Shown piece after piece: positions 21,342 through 32,812 of a DNA stretch of 64,000 nt (the first letter of the stretch is position 1; each line of letters begins with the position of its first letter). The position numbers and the translations under genes are program-made. The stretch comes from Diospyros lotus (Eukaryota > Streptophyta > Magnoliopsida > Ericales > Ebenaceae), in NCBI RefSeq assembly GCF_014633365.1, contig NC_068347.1:20048433-20112432 (forward strand), in the 5' to 3' direction. Under the pieces are notes generated by a model. The model worked only from the letters and a program-made list of their open reading frames with translations. It had not been told where the DNA came from and ran no database searches.

Positions 21342-22777
21342 GAGGTACTTCATGTTGTTTTTTCTTGATTTTAAGGCTATAATCGGTTTCGGGAGGTCGA
21401 TATTAAGGGGAGGAGAAGCTTTTTTTGAAGCTTTGATGCCTAGCATCGTCGCTGGTAGCGAGAGGGCCGCCGGAGAAGATGATCCAGTCTGGCACGTGGC
21501 TGCATGCGCCCGTGAGTGGGAAGAAGGCGCATGCCTTCCACGTGCCCGCAAGAAAAGAAAAGAATATAAAGGAAAAGAAAATAAAGAAAAAAAAAATAAA
21601 AGAAATAAAAAATTTGCAAATTTTTTTATTAAATCTGGAATATTGTTTATGTCTTGTTTTGTGAAAAATATTATGGAAAATGCTAAATTAGTCATTTATT
21701 TAAATAGTTTTCTATTATGGAAATAAGGAAAAAATAGGAATTTAATTTGGAAAATTCAAAGAAAATTCCAGAATGCTAGAAATATTATTTAAGGAGTATT
21801 AGTAAAGAGAAGTTGGATAATATGGAAGTCTAAATAATTATCATGTAATTTTGAAGAAATAAGGCTTAGAAATAAAGAGAAATTGTAAAAAATATGAAAA
21901 ATAGTAAAGTAATATTCTGAAAAATAAATTTAATGTTTTAGGAGTCCTTGAGGGTAAGAGGATTGAGAAATAGCTGCTTGACACGATTTTCGAGGTTGAC
22001 ACGCTTTTCGAGGCAACTTAAAGTAAGTGTACCATTTCAAACTTAGTACGATTATAAATGTTTATCTTCGAGAATGCTTTCATTATATTGAGATACTATG
22101 ATATGTACCCAACACGTAGACTGCATCCATAACATGATTATGAAGTGCATAAATACACGTTGATATCATTGATCACACGCATTTGAGGCCGTAGGGAGTA
22201 CGAACTGGCATTGCTGCTTTACCAAGGGTGCACTCATACACCTTGGTTTCGAAAGAGCTGGCCGTAAAAATGGTAGGTAGCATGAGAGGTGTAGTTGACA
22301 CCTACGAGGAAATACATTGCATACACACATGATATAACATTATGCACCCTTACTTAGATGATTCATCATCTAACTTGGGTTTGCCCCTAGAACATTCGAC
22401 GTTCCAGTCGGGATCTGCAATGATGATACAGAGGTTGAAGATGTGTAGTGACGCGAGATGTCAAGAAACGAGTAAATGTGCCATGTTATGTTGTAATATC
22501 AATAGTTCAAAAATTATGTACGTTTTAATTTATTTTCAGAAGCTTATATATTAACTTTGTAATGAATGCCATGTTTAATTATTTATGTATGTAATGCCAT
22601 GAGCAGGTTCGATTCAGCTTCCATTTTATAAGGTTGTATTTACCTCTAGTGTATAAATTAAGCACTAGATAGGTCTTAAGAAATTTCAGGAATAATGTAA
22701 TTTAGAAAGAAAGAAAAAAAAAATATAAGACCAAATTTCCTAAGGCATAACACGCCCAGGGTAAGTGGGGTGTTACA
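21342..22777 (+). mobile_element. 5' LTR of chromovirus element, 5'-truncated
   Basis: From GAGGTACTTC at 21342 to GTGGGGTGTTACA at 22777 this matches 30428-31883 throughout. The 3' LTR shows that roughly the first 750 bases of the LTR are missing here. A primer site follows after one or two bases. The element's true left end and target duplication are lost. Confidence 0.9.
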
Positions 22778-22778
22778 G

Positions 22779-22793
22779 TTGGTATCAGAGCCC
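22779..22793 (+). other. Primer binding site of the chromovirus element
   Basis: TTGGTATCAGAGCCC begins one base after the 5' LTR end and matches the methionine tRNA-type primer site. Confidence 0.92.
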
Positions 22794-22992
22794 AACCAAG
22801 TAGAATACCTAGAGAGAAAAACTTAGCACTTATATCAAGGATCTAAGAAGATTAGGAGTACCAACTCGAGGACAGTTAGGGTACTAACGGAAGTTGTGAT
22901 AACAGGATGCTGGAAACTTCTCAGAGTAGGTCTTAGTTGATCATTGGGCACACTGTCTGGAGAACCAGATCCTGAAACCAAATGAGGGTATC

Positions 22993-23508
22993 ATGGAACA
23001 CCTAGTCCAAATGGAAGAAATCCTTGATGACGTACCCCCGAGTTACCGACTCTGGCCTGACCTAGTCCAGCTCCAGATAGACATGATGGTCGATGTTTTG
23101 GAAGGTGACTTGCAGGACTTCGCAGATTGGGTTCGGCAGGGCGAGCAGTTCCCTGAATTCTATCTTTACTACGCACGGATTCGTGAGCTACTAGTGGAGT
23201 TATACGAGCCGGTGCTAGCAGATGAGCTCGACGAAGAAATGAGGGACCCGCTCAAGGAGGAAGAGGAAGAAGAAATGGAGAACCCGATCACGCCAGGAGA
23301 AGCAGGAGAGATGGGAGATCTGATTGAAGTAGAAGAAGAAGACAACATACCTATATTCTGGGCTGAAGATGACCTTCTCGAGTTCGAGGACATGGACTCT
23401 GAGGACGAGGAAGAGATTGAAGAAGTGATGGACGATCCCGAGGCACCACCGTACGAGTCCGAAGACGAGAAGAACGTCTGGATATGGAGGTCATTGAGAC
23501 CAAAGTAG
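22993..23508 (+). CDS. Acidic ORF of unknown function upstream of chromovirus gag
   Basis: A 171-residue frame opens 200 bases after the primer site and ends 188 bases before the likely gag ATG at 23697. I do not recognise the product. The first 75 residues are of mixed, probably helical composition (MEEILDDVPPSYRLWPDLVQ, YLYYARIRELLVELYE). The rest is extremely acidic: runs of glutamate at about residues 93-99 and repeated DDL, DEEE and EDE text, ending in WIWRSLRPK. There is no zinc knuckle, membrane segment or signal peptide. It is intact, although the neighbouring gag-pol carries about a dozen stops; five CAG and one CAA codons here are all unchanged. It could be an accessory protein, a leader peptide or a chance frame. 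Confidence 0.5.
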   Translation: MEHLVQMEEILDDVPPSYRLWPDLVQLQIDMMVDVLEGDLQDFADWVRQGEQFPEFYLYYARIRELLVELYEPVLADELDEEMRDPLKEEEEEEMENPITPGEAGEMGDLIEVEEEDNIPIFWAEDDLLEFEDMDSEDEEEIEEVMDDPEAPPYESEDEKNVWIWRSLRPK

Positions 23509-23696
23509 ATCTAGCTAGAAATATTCTAACTATCTACGTGACTTGTATAGTGTGTTGTCTATGATCTACGTGACTTATGTAGTGTGAACCTATGATGTTT
23601 TGCAGTCGAATGTATAATATTTATAGACTTAATGAAGGATTAACCTTATCAGATGGTAAGACCCTGTTATCTAATCCAGAATGCTACTTTTTTCAG

Positions 23697-24779
23697 ATGG
23701 TGAACACTCAAAGGAGGTTAAAAGTAGGACCTAAGACACCCAACCAACAAGCTGGCAATATAGAAGGAAATGCAAGTGGCCTCCTGGAAGGCGACTCTAG
23801 CCAGGAGACTGGGAGTAGTCGATTGGATCAGATGGAACGAATACTAGGGAGCATGGTGGGATTTATACAAGGGACTCACTCCCGGGATGGCCATGCAGTC
23901 AACATGTTCGATCTCTATCGTCGACAGAACCCTCCCATCTTTCAAGGGAAACTTGGTGCAGACCCCAGGGAAGGGGAATTCTGGATCGAGCAAACGGAAA
24001 AGATGCTAGACCATTTACATTGTGGAGAAGAAGAGAAAGTCAACTGTGCCACCTTCATGTTGTAAGATGAGGTAGACAGATGGTGGAAAGGAGTTAAGAG
24101 GGCAATGACCCCTCGAGCTAGGGCACCCTACATTACTTGGGAGAGATTCAAGGAACTCTTCAATGAGAAGTACTTTCCCTTAAATCTAAGAATGAAGAAA
24201 GAAAGAGAATTTATGGAGTTAAAGCAAACCGGGGACATGACTATCGCCCAGTACAAGGATGCCTTTAGCCGATTGATCAGGTATATGCCTATTTATAAAG
24301 GGGATGAAAGGATCAAAGCTCAGAAATTCTTAGGAGGGCTGAATCTGAGGCTTCAGAGGGTCTTAAGCAGTATAAGTACTCAGTCTTATATAGAAGTGGT
24401 GTTGCAAGCTTTTACTACTGAGGCTAATCTAAGCCGGATCGAAGCTATCCAAGGAGAAAGTCAGCAAATGAGCGGTCATAAAGCAGGCAAGAAGCTAGAT
24501 CTCCAGAGGCCGAAGTTCAAGTCTGGTACTCCGTGCACAAGATGCCAGAAGCAACACCCTGGAAGGCCATGCCAGCTTGGAACGAAAGGTTGCTACAATT
24601 GCGAAGAATAGGGACATCTCAACCAGAACTTCCCTAAGAGAAGAATCACTTGTTTCAACTGCCAGCAGACAAGACATTTTGCAAAGGATTGCCCCAACCC
24701 GTGACAGATGAGTCAACCCCAAGGATCGTCCGAAAATGCTAGAGTACAGCAGGGAAGAGTGTTTCACCTAACTCGGTAA
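23697..24779 (+). pseudogene. Chromovirus gag, broken
   Basis: Gag would build the virus-like particle. The most likely start is the ATG at 23697 (MVNTQRRLKVGPKTPNQQAG), although the frame is open from 23592. A gag core follows: PPIFQGKLGADPREGEFWIE, a TAA at 24063, then DEVDRWWKGVKR, FKELFNEKYFPLNLR and QYKDAFSRLIRYMP. Two zinc knuckles sit near the end: CYNCEE, stop (TAG 24609), GHLNQNF, with the last cysteine lost; and CFNCQQTRHFAKDC, which is complete. Further stops are TGA 24702 and TAA 24777. The ATG directly follows CTACTTTTTTCAG, which looks like a splice acceptor. Not functional as it stands. Confidence 0.88.
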
Positions 24780-25580
24780 GATGCGGCAGAAGACTCAGCC
24801 GTAATTGAAGGTACCATGTTATTATCTGGTATTCCTATGCATGTTTTGATAGGTTTAGGCGCAAGTCATTCATTCATTTCACATGCATGTGCTGAAGTAC
24901 TAGGAGAAAAACCAGAAAACTTGAACTGTCATATGATTGTGGCAACCCCAATGGGGAAGTCTCTAGAAACCTCTTCAGGATACAAAAATAGAAAGATTCA
25001 GATAGGAGAAGTTGAGCTCCTGGTGGATCTGATCCTTCTAGAATTTCAGGATTTTGACGTGATTCTAGGAATGGACTTCCTAACCAAATACAACGCTACA
25101 TTGGACTGTAAAGCTAAGACAGTCTGTCTCAAGAGCGGAGACTCGAACGTCAAGTTTCGAGGGAAAAAGAGGGCAAGTGAACGAAAGTGGATCTCGGCTT
25201 TAAAAGCTGAGAAACTATTACGTCAAGGGGCTCAAGGATACTTGGCTTGTGTCCAAGGGAAAAGTGAGGAACCATTAAAGATCGAAGAAGTGCGAATCGT
25301 TAGAGAGTTCAGGGATGTGTTTCTCGAAGAATTGCCTAGATTGCCACCCCAGAGAGAAATCGAGTTTTCGATAGAAATTATGCCAGGGGCAGGTCCGGTT
25401 TCAATACCCCCATGTAAAATGGCCCCTGTAGAATTAAGAGAATTAAAGACCCAACTTCAAGAGTTGTTAGACGAGGGGTTCATCAGACCAAGTATGTCAC
25501 CACGGGGAGCACCAGTGCTCTTTGTTAAGAAAAAGGATAGGAGTCTGAGGATGTGTATAGACTATCGATAGTTGAATAAG
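24780..25580 (+). pseudogene. Chromovirus protease and start of reverse transcriptase, broken
   Basis: The frame 24816-25571 carries the aspartic protease. Its active-site block reads HVLIGLGASHSFIS: the catalytic aspartate expected at 24852-24854 is glycine and the next serine is leucine, so the enzyme would be inactive. The flap-side strand VILGMDFL is present at about 25060. The reverse transcriptase begins at FRDVFLEELPRLPPQREIEF and runs through PPCKMAPVELRELKTQLQEL and SPRGAPVLFVKKKDRSLRMC to DYR, where TAG at 25569-25571 ends it. Gypsy order protease before reverse transcriptase is kept. Confidence 0.88.
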
Positions 25581-26640
25581 ATAACTGTCAAGAATAAGTA
25601 CCCACTCCCCACAATAGAGGAGTCGTTTGAATAGTTACAAAGAGCCAAGGTCTTATCAAAGATCAACTTGAGATCAGGTTATTACCAATTGAGGATCAAG
25701 GCAGAAGATGTGCCCAAGACAGCTTTTCGTTCTCGCTATGGGCACTACGAATTTTTGATGATGCCGTTCGGGCTAACTAATGCCCCAGCAGCTTTTATGG
25801 ATACTATGAATCGAGTCTTCAGACCATTTTTGACAAGTTTGTGATCGTGTTTATAGACGACGTACTGATATACTCTCCCTCGGAAGAAGAGCATGAGTCA
25901 CATTTAAGGGTAATATTGCAAACGTTGCAAAAACATAAGTTGTATGCCAAATTCTCGAAATGTGAATTCTGGTTGTACCAAGTGGCATTTTTAGGGCATG
26001 TTATATCGGCCGAAGGAATATCGGTTGACCCGGCCAAGATAACAGCTATGAAGAATTGGAAGCAACCTCAGTCGGTTACCGAAGTTAAGAGTTTCTTGGG
26101 ATTAGCTGGATATTATAGAAAGTTTGTGGAAGGATTTTCCAGGATTGCAACGCCCCTCACCAAATTAACTTAGAAAGGGGTGAAGTTCGATTGGAACGAG
26201 CAGTGTGAAGAAAGTTTTTAGACACTTAAGGATAAGCTGACAATCGCTCCAATACTGGCCATGCCAAATGGATCAGGAGGATTTATGGTGTATACTGACG
26301 CCTTAAGAAATGGTTTGGGGTGTGTGCTGATGCAGCACAGTAGAGTCATTGCCTATGGATCCCGATAGCTCAAGAACCACGAGCGAAATTACCCGACTCA
26401 CGATTTAGAGTTGGCTGGGGTGGTATTTGTCTTAAAGATTTGGAGACATTATTTATATGGCGAGAAGTTCAAAATTTTTACTGATCACAAGAGTCTACAA
26501 TACGTCTTCTCGCAGAAAGAATTAAATATGAGGCAACGAAGATGGATGGAGCTATTAAAAGATTACGACTGCACTATTCAATACCATCTCGGTAAAGCTA
26601 ACGTGGTGGCAGATGCCCTAAGCAGGAAAGAAACCACTTG
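25572..26640 (+). pseudogene. Chromovirus reverse transcriptase and RNase H, broken
   Basis: After the TAG at 25569 the same frame continues LNKITVKNKYPLP, with TAG again at 25632, then [20 protein letters not shown] and [20 protein letters not shown] frameshift near 25830 leads to [13 protein letters not shown]; the catalytic pair of aspartates (FIDD, about 25850-25861) is intact. The thumb and connection follow (FLGHVISAEGISVDP, SFLGLAGYYRKFVEGFS), TAG at 26171, 26219 and 26366, and the RNase H blocks [37 protein letters not shown] and [13 protein letters not shown]. Most of the stops are TAG at positions where this family usually has glutamine. Confidence 0.9.
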
Positions 26641-28203
26641 TGTGGCCAGAATGATGGTGGCAGAGTGGAAGCTAGTTGAAGCTTTTAGCCTGATGACGGT
26701 AGGGGTAATTTCTCGAGGAAACTCTGCCTACGCAGCTAGTCTCACGCTGCAACCAGAATTAATGGATCAGATACGACAAGCCTACTTAGAAGACTCTCGA
26801 CTTAAGATGTGGATTGATAAGCATGGACAAGCAAAGAGACCGAAATTTGAGGTAAGGGAAAACATCCTTCGGTTTCAACGAAAAATATATGTACCTTGTG
26901 TGAGGGAATTGCGGCAGGTAATTTTGGGAGAAGCCCATCAATCCAAGTACTCGATACACCCTGGTGCCACCAAGATGTACCAAGACTTGAAGGCTGTGTA
27001 TTGGTGACCAGGAATGAAGAAAAGCGTGGCAAGATACGTTAGTCAATGCGACACGTGTCAAAGAATCAAGATTGAGCATCAGACACCGGGTGGAAGTTTG
27101 CAGCCATTAGAAATCCCAAAATGGAAATGGGAACATATTACGATGGAATTCGTGACAGGATTGCTAAGAAGTCCTAAAGGAAATGATGTTATTTGGGTGA
27201 TAGTTGACAGATTGTCCAAGTCTGCTCATTTTTTGGCAATGAAAGTCAGCCAACCGATTAGCAAATTAGCCCAGCAGTATTTGAATGAGATTATCAGATT
27301 TCATGAAGTGCCTGTAAGTATTGTATCGGACTACGACCCGAGGTTCACTTCTAGGTTTTGGGGAAGTCTGCAAAAGAGTTTAGGTACTCAGCTTAGGCTA
27401 AGTACAACCTATCATCCCCAAACTGATGGTCAATAAGAAAGGACCATTCAAACCCTAGAAAATATGTTGCGAGCCTGTGCTATTGACTTCCCAGGTAGTT
27501 GGGAAGAACACTTACCATTGGTAGAGTTCGCTTACAATAATAGCTACCACAACAGCATTGGAAAGGCTCATATGAAGCTTTGTACGGACAAAAATGTAGA
27601 TCCCCAGTATGCTGGACTGAGGTAGGAGAACGTCAAATCTCGGGACCCGAGATAGTTCAAGAGACAACAGAAAAGATAAAGATCATTCGAGAAAGAATCA
27701 AGGAAGCTTAGGATCGTCAGAAATCTTACACGGATGCGAGAAGAAGGAATTTGGAGTTCCAAGTGGGTGACAAAGTGTATCTAAAGATATCTCCACTAAA
27801 AATGGTAACTCGTAGCAACAAGAAAAAGGGCAAGTTAGGTCCCAGGTATATAGGACCGTATGATATAGTAGAAAGAATTGGACCAGTCGCTTATCGATTT
27901 GCTCTACCCTTGGCCCTATCAAACCTCTACGATGTGTTTCATGTATCACAACTTCGTAGGCATGAGCCAGATCCCTCCCAAGTAATGCCAGCTGAAGCTA
28001 TCGAGATTCAAGAAAATCTTTCGTACGTTGAGAAACCGGTCAGAATTTTGGATCATAGGGATCAGGTCTTGAGAAACAAGCCAATTCCTCTTGTACAAGT
28101 TTTGTGGAGAAACCCGGTGAGCGAAGAGATAACTTGGGAGCGAGAAGAAGACATGAAGCTCAATTTTTCATACCTTTTTGAAGACCCTATGAGTGAGGAG
28201 TGA
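26641..28203 (+). pseudogene. Chromovirus integrase with C-terminal chromodomain, broken
   Basis: The HHCC zinc finger is seen in [13 protein letters not shown] and CDTCQRIK (about 26950-27065), with a TGA at 27005 in place of tryptophan. The catalytic core has an altered first position: MEFVTG, glutamate at 27146-27148 where aspartate is usual; SDYDPRFTSRFW keeps the second. TAA at 27434, a frameshift near 27567 and TAG at 27709 interrupt the rest. From 27751 the frame is clean and carries the GPY/F region (KLGPRYIGPYDIVERIGPVA) and a C-terminal chromodomain (EKPVRILDHRDQVLRNK to EEITWEREEDMK), the mark of chromoviruses, which is thought to steer integration to heterochromatin. The protein ends at 28201-28203. 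Confidence 0.92.
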
Positions 28204-28229
28204 TCAAATTTCGAGAATGAAATTTTTGT

Positions 28230-28241
28230 AAGGAAGGGAGA
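28230..28241 (+). other. Polypurine tract of the chromovirus element
   Basis: AAGGAAGGGAGA lies just before the TGTAATACCC start of the 3' LTR at 28243. Confidence 0.85.
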
Positions 28242-28556
28242 ATGTAATACCCTGGGATACTGTAAATATCATGATTTTAGGCCCTAGAAAAATTATTAAA
28301 ATTTTAGTGAGTATGTATAAATTTAGTAGCGAAATTTATTTAATGATATAAGGTATGTGACCCTAAAGAAATTATTAGAGTTTTAAATGTTTATTAAGTA
28401 TAAATTTATTTTTAAGTTGTATGTAATTAATTAGTTTAAATCATATAGTATAATAAAAATATGCTTATGTATCAGAAATTATATAAATAGTGCTTATGCC
28501 AGAAATTATAGTATGTATTTTCTTACTGTTATATGTATAAGTATGTAAATAAGTAT

Positions 28557-28607
28557 AAATGTATATGTATATGTATGTATATGTATATATACATATATAT
28601 AATAAAA
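28557..28607. repeat. TATG/TATA microsatellite
   Basis: An alternating TATGTATA and ATACATATATAT run inside the chromovirus 3' LTR. Confidence 0.7.
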
Positions 28608-28755
28608 AAAATCAGCAAAAATCTGGAGCAGGCGCGCGGCCATGCTCTGGCTGTGTCTGCAATCAAGCAATCAGAGGTACGGGAGGCTTTTAATGCCTCA
28701 AAGGACGTCAGGTATGGCTTCCAGGACGCATGGCGATCGTGATGGGACAAGACAC

Positions 28756-30187
28756 TGTTAGGAACCAGGCAACCGTGAAGATATGATTCTGCCTTGATTG
28801 ATCCGTAGAGCCGCAAACACGAACTCCTCCAAGTCGGTCCACACGATCGGCCGTTTCCACGAACGCCTTGAGTAATGCTAGTAACCCTAGGCGCCTCCAA
28901 TGAGAGATCCGAATTTCTCCTACTTTTTCCAGCTTCTTAAGTGGCCTATTTATAGAGTTAAAACCCTAATTATGCCTTTGGAAAAACCCTAAATGATTTA
29001 GGTCTGGCCCATAATCATATTGGGCCGTATCTCTCTTTTAATTTGTGGAACGGACTCGACCCAAGTGTGTGACCCCTTAGGTCCACCATTAGGCTAGATG
29101 TAGGGCCAATTCTATTGGGCTATATGAAGGCCCAACTCCTTAGAATAATTAAACTCTTTTAATTAAACTTATGGGCTTCATAATTAACTCATCTCATGGG
29201 CTTCTTAATTAAACTCTTTAATTAATAGTTTTAGAATTAATCATATTAATTCTAAAACCCTACATATCATGGTTAACGTCTAGGAACATGCCATGAACGC
29301 CTAGCCAAAGATGAAAAACACGGACCTTTTCGATTGCAATTACCGTACAGTAAAATTCTTTCATCAACTATGTCCCGATTGAATTTAGGGTATGGTTTTA
29401 TGACGAAACCCTAGTCATTCAATAACTATGTATCCATTCCAGATTTATGACTTGTTCGATGAAATCAAAACACCTTTTGATTTCCATCTCACCTTGGCCA
29501 AGGATTTCCTTAGTCATGAAATCATCGGAATACATAGGACATCTTCTCATCTTGTCGATAAGTGATGAATCCTATTTCGACATTCACAAGCCTTCATATG
29601 TGATAAGGTTACGCCCAGTGATAATTTGTTAATGACTCCATTGGAATCCAAAAAGAACCAAAGCGTAACCAGTCAAATATAAGACTACCATGATGTCTCA
29701 AGTCTAAGGACCAATCTGCACTACTGCAACACAGAAATTCCAATTCGACAATCAACAATTACCATTAGGAATTCTGTAGCGGGTCAGTTCAGTGTACTTA
29801 TTCTTATAATAAGCACCCACATATATGCACTAGTGTCCACACACCAATGTCTATGAAACAAGACATTCTCCTAATTGAGCATGCATCATATATGCTAGTC
29901 TATCCGAGTTATTAGTGTCCAATCCTAATAACTCTATGACTAGGAACATTTAAGATCAAGGCTTATAAGGAATATGTTTCATGATCGTCATCTCTATGCA
30001 CGACCACATTCCATGAGCCTATTTGATCTATGGACTTTGTCAAGAGTGGAAATAATAAAGTCAACCATCAATGACAACTAAAACATAATGCCTTACAATA
30101 ATAATTGATTGAAGATAAAGAGTCACAATAGAAAAATATGATCAATTACATGTAAATATAATTGGCTTGTGGGGCATAACTCTAACA
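28756..30187 (-). mobile_element. Solo Copia LTR with target duplication GACAC
   Basis: The 1432-bp unit has the inverted ends TGTTAG and CTAACA, and GACAC flanks it on both sides (28751-28755 and 30188-30192). On the minus strand it begins TGTTAGAGTTATGCCCCACA, a familiar start for plant Copia LTRs, so the minus orientation is preferred. It has no internal region. It interrupts the chromovirus 3' LTR and is therefore younger than that element. Confidence 0.92.
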
Positions 30188-31883
30188 GACACGTCGGGTT
30201 TTGGCTATAAATAACCGAGTTCGCACGAGGCCTTCATCAGATTTCTTTTGCTTCAAAGATCGGGTATTTGGGCAGCGTTTGAGAGTTTTCATGAGTATGG
30301 TTTTGATCCTCGAGTTGTGGGCAACGTTTCTGGAGAGTTTGGTGGCTAACAGAGCAGTGAAGAAGGAGATCCAAGCCTCATCGAAAAATCGCGACTTCGC
30401 CGGAGCCGCGCCTTCAAACGCTAAATCGAGGTACTTCGTGTTGTTTTTTCTTGATTTTAAGGCTATAATCGGTTTCGGGAGATCGATATTGAGGGGAGGA
30501 GAAGCTTCTTTTGAAGCTTTGATGCCCGGCATTCATCGCCGGCAGCGAGAGGGCCACCGGAGAAGACGATCCAGTCGGGCACATGGCTGCATGCGCCCGT
30601 GAATGGGAAGAAAACGCATGCCTTCCACACGCCCGCAAGAAAAGAAAAGAAAAGAATAGAAAGGAAAAGAAAAGTAAGAAAATAAAGAAAAATAAAAGAA
30701 AAGAAAAAAAAAATTGCAAATTTTTTTATTAAATCTGGAATATTGTTTGTGTCTTGTTTTGTGAAAAAATATTCTGGAAAATGCTAAATTAGTCATTTAT
30801 TTAAATAGTTTTTCTATTATGGAAATAAGAAACAAATAGGAATTTAATTTGGAAAATTTCAAGAAAATTCCATAATGCTAGAAATATTATTTAAGGAATA
30901 TTAGTAAAGAGAAATTGGATAATATGGAAGTCTAAATAATTATCATGTAATTTTGAAGAAATAAGGCTTAGAAATAAAGAGAAATTGTAGAAAATATGGA
31001 AAAATAGTAAAGTAATATTCTGAAAAATAAATTTAATGTTTTAGGAGTCCTTGAGGGTAAGAGGATTGAGAAATAGCCGCTCGACACTATTTTCGAGGCC
31101 GACACGCTTTTCGAGGTAACTTAAAAGTAGGTGTACCATTTCAAGCTTAGTACGATTATAAATGTTTATCTTCGAGAATGCTTTTATCATATTGACATAC
31201 TATGATATGTACCCAACACGTAGACTGCATCCATGACATGATTATGAAATGCATAAATACACGTTGATATCATTGATCATATGCATTTGAGGCCGTAGGG
31301 AGTACGAACTGGCACCGCTGCTTTACCAAGGATGTCCCCATACACTCTAGTTTTGAAAGAGGTGGCCGCAAAAATGGTAGGTAGCATGAGAGGTGAAGTT
31401 GACACATACGAAGAAAGACATGGCATACACACATGACATAACATTATGTACCCTTACTTAAATGGTTCATCATCTAACTTGGATTCGCCCCTGGAACATT
31501 CGATGTTTCAGTCGGGATCTGCAGTAATGATACAGAGGTTGAAGATGTGTAGTGACGCGAGACGTCAAGAAACGAGTAAATGTGCCATGTTATATTGTAA
31601 TATTAATAGTTCAAGAATTATGTACGTTTTAAATTATTTTCAGAAGCTTATGTATTAACTTTGTAATGAATGTCATGTTCAGTTATTTATGTATGTAAAG
31701 CCATGAGCATGTTCGATTCAACTTCCGCTTTATAAGATTGTATTTACCTCTAGTGTATAAATTAAGCACTAGATATGTCTTAGGAAATTTCGGGAATAAT
31801 GTAATTTAGAAAGAAAGAAAAAAAATATATATAAGACCAAATTTCCTAAGATATAACACGCCCAGGATAAGTGGGGTGTTACA

Positions 31884-32580
31884 CATTGAGTCAGCCCAAG
31901 TGGGCCCACCTAGCGAAAGAGTCCCAAGTGACCGAGAGATCCTTGAGTAAGCCAGATGCGGCATGTGGCCGTACAAATTTGACCCGTGCAGATCGAATGG
32001 CCGAGTGGGCTGAGTGACCTTGCGAATGGTGGCATGAGCGAATGAGTGTGCTGCAATGCCTTGTAACCGAATGGCTACGCCACAATGCCTCATGACCGGA
32101 TGACAAACATTTTGATTTTGATTGTTTACGTTTTCCATTGTGCGAGAGCCAGACATAATCTCATTGTTTAGATCACACACACTCCTCTAACTTTGTTATT
32201 CATTAAAGTTGCAACCGCTCACACTAATTATTGTGCTATTTAATTGATTTTGATTTGAGACATAGATTTATCTCAGTTGATAAACTATAAATATCATTGG
32301 CTTAATTTAAAAGTGAAAAGGACAATTTGACACTTATTTAAGAGCAAAACAGTGATACAGCTACTTACCTACAATCCGTCATTAATTAGAAATAGGATAC
32401 AGCTAGCCAAGAAAAAAGAAAAGAAAAGAAACAGGATACAGTCATACAGATCCAAAAAGCATAGTGAAAATAGAATTTTCAAACAGTATAGTGTATGAGA
32501 ATTTGAGAAATATTCAGTAACAATACAGTCTATTCCTCATTAATCCGCGTGAAATATTACAAAATTAATTTCCCTATAGG
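31884..32580. other. Intergenic sequence, no gene seen
   Basis: About 31884-32110 is moderately GC-rich with several GACCGAATGG-like words and may be a repeat remnant. The rest is AT-rich. The 18-bp word ATTCAGTAACAATACAGT occurs twice, at about 32511-32528 and 32585-32602, the second just before the TATA box of the gene that follows. Confidence 0.5.
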
Positions 32581-32603
32581 CTATATTCAGTAACAATACA
32601 GTG

Positions 32604-32610
32604 TATAAAT
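32604..32610 (+). promoter_or_regulatory. Probable TATA box of the host gene
   Basis: TATAAAT at 32604, about 210 bases before the start codon at 32813, is well placed for a plant core promoter with a 5' UTR of about 170 to 180 bases. Confidence 0.6.
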
Positions 32611-32812
32611 ATTTTTACAGACGAAGGAGCGTAAACCCAGCAGGCCCTTCGATTCCGACGCGACGCCACCAACCGCCACAGCACGACCGTTTGTTTTCTC
32701 TTGTCGTCCATTTTCCCACGAGCCCCCTTTTCCTCAATTTTCGCGTCCACAAGTGTCTAACCAACCTCCAAATCTCTCTTCCTACATAACCCACATATTT
32801 AGCCTCTCTACG

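Larger units (their letters stand above)
28243..31883 (+). mobile_element. 3' LTR of the chromovirus element, split by a solo Copia LTR
   Basis: It starts TGTAATACCCTGGG at 28243 and ends GTGGGGTGTTACA at 31883. The piece 28756-30187 plus one copy of GACAC is foreign; without it the LTR is about 2.2 kb. From 30428 on it matches the truncated 5' LTR. It includes a TATGTATA-rich microsatellite at about 28557-28607 and the conserved hairpin module at 31457-31511. The flank after the LTR is CATTG; the matching left duplication is lost with the 5' end. Confidence 0.9.

Noticed and set aside
21352..21726. A 124-codon frame in the chromovirus 5' LTR
   Set aside because: It lies in LTR sequence; the matching 3' LTR has insertions and deletions that break the same frame, so it is not conserved.
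23169..23393. A serine-rich minus-strand frame
   Set aside because: It is the exact antisense of the acidic ORF; GAA/GAG codons read backwards give serine-rich text.
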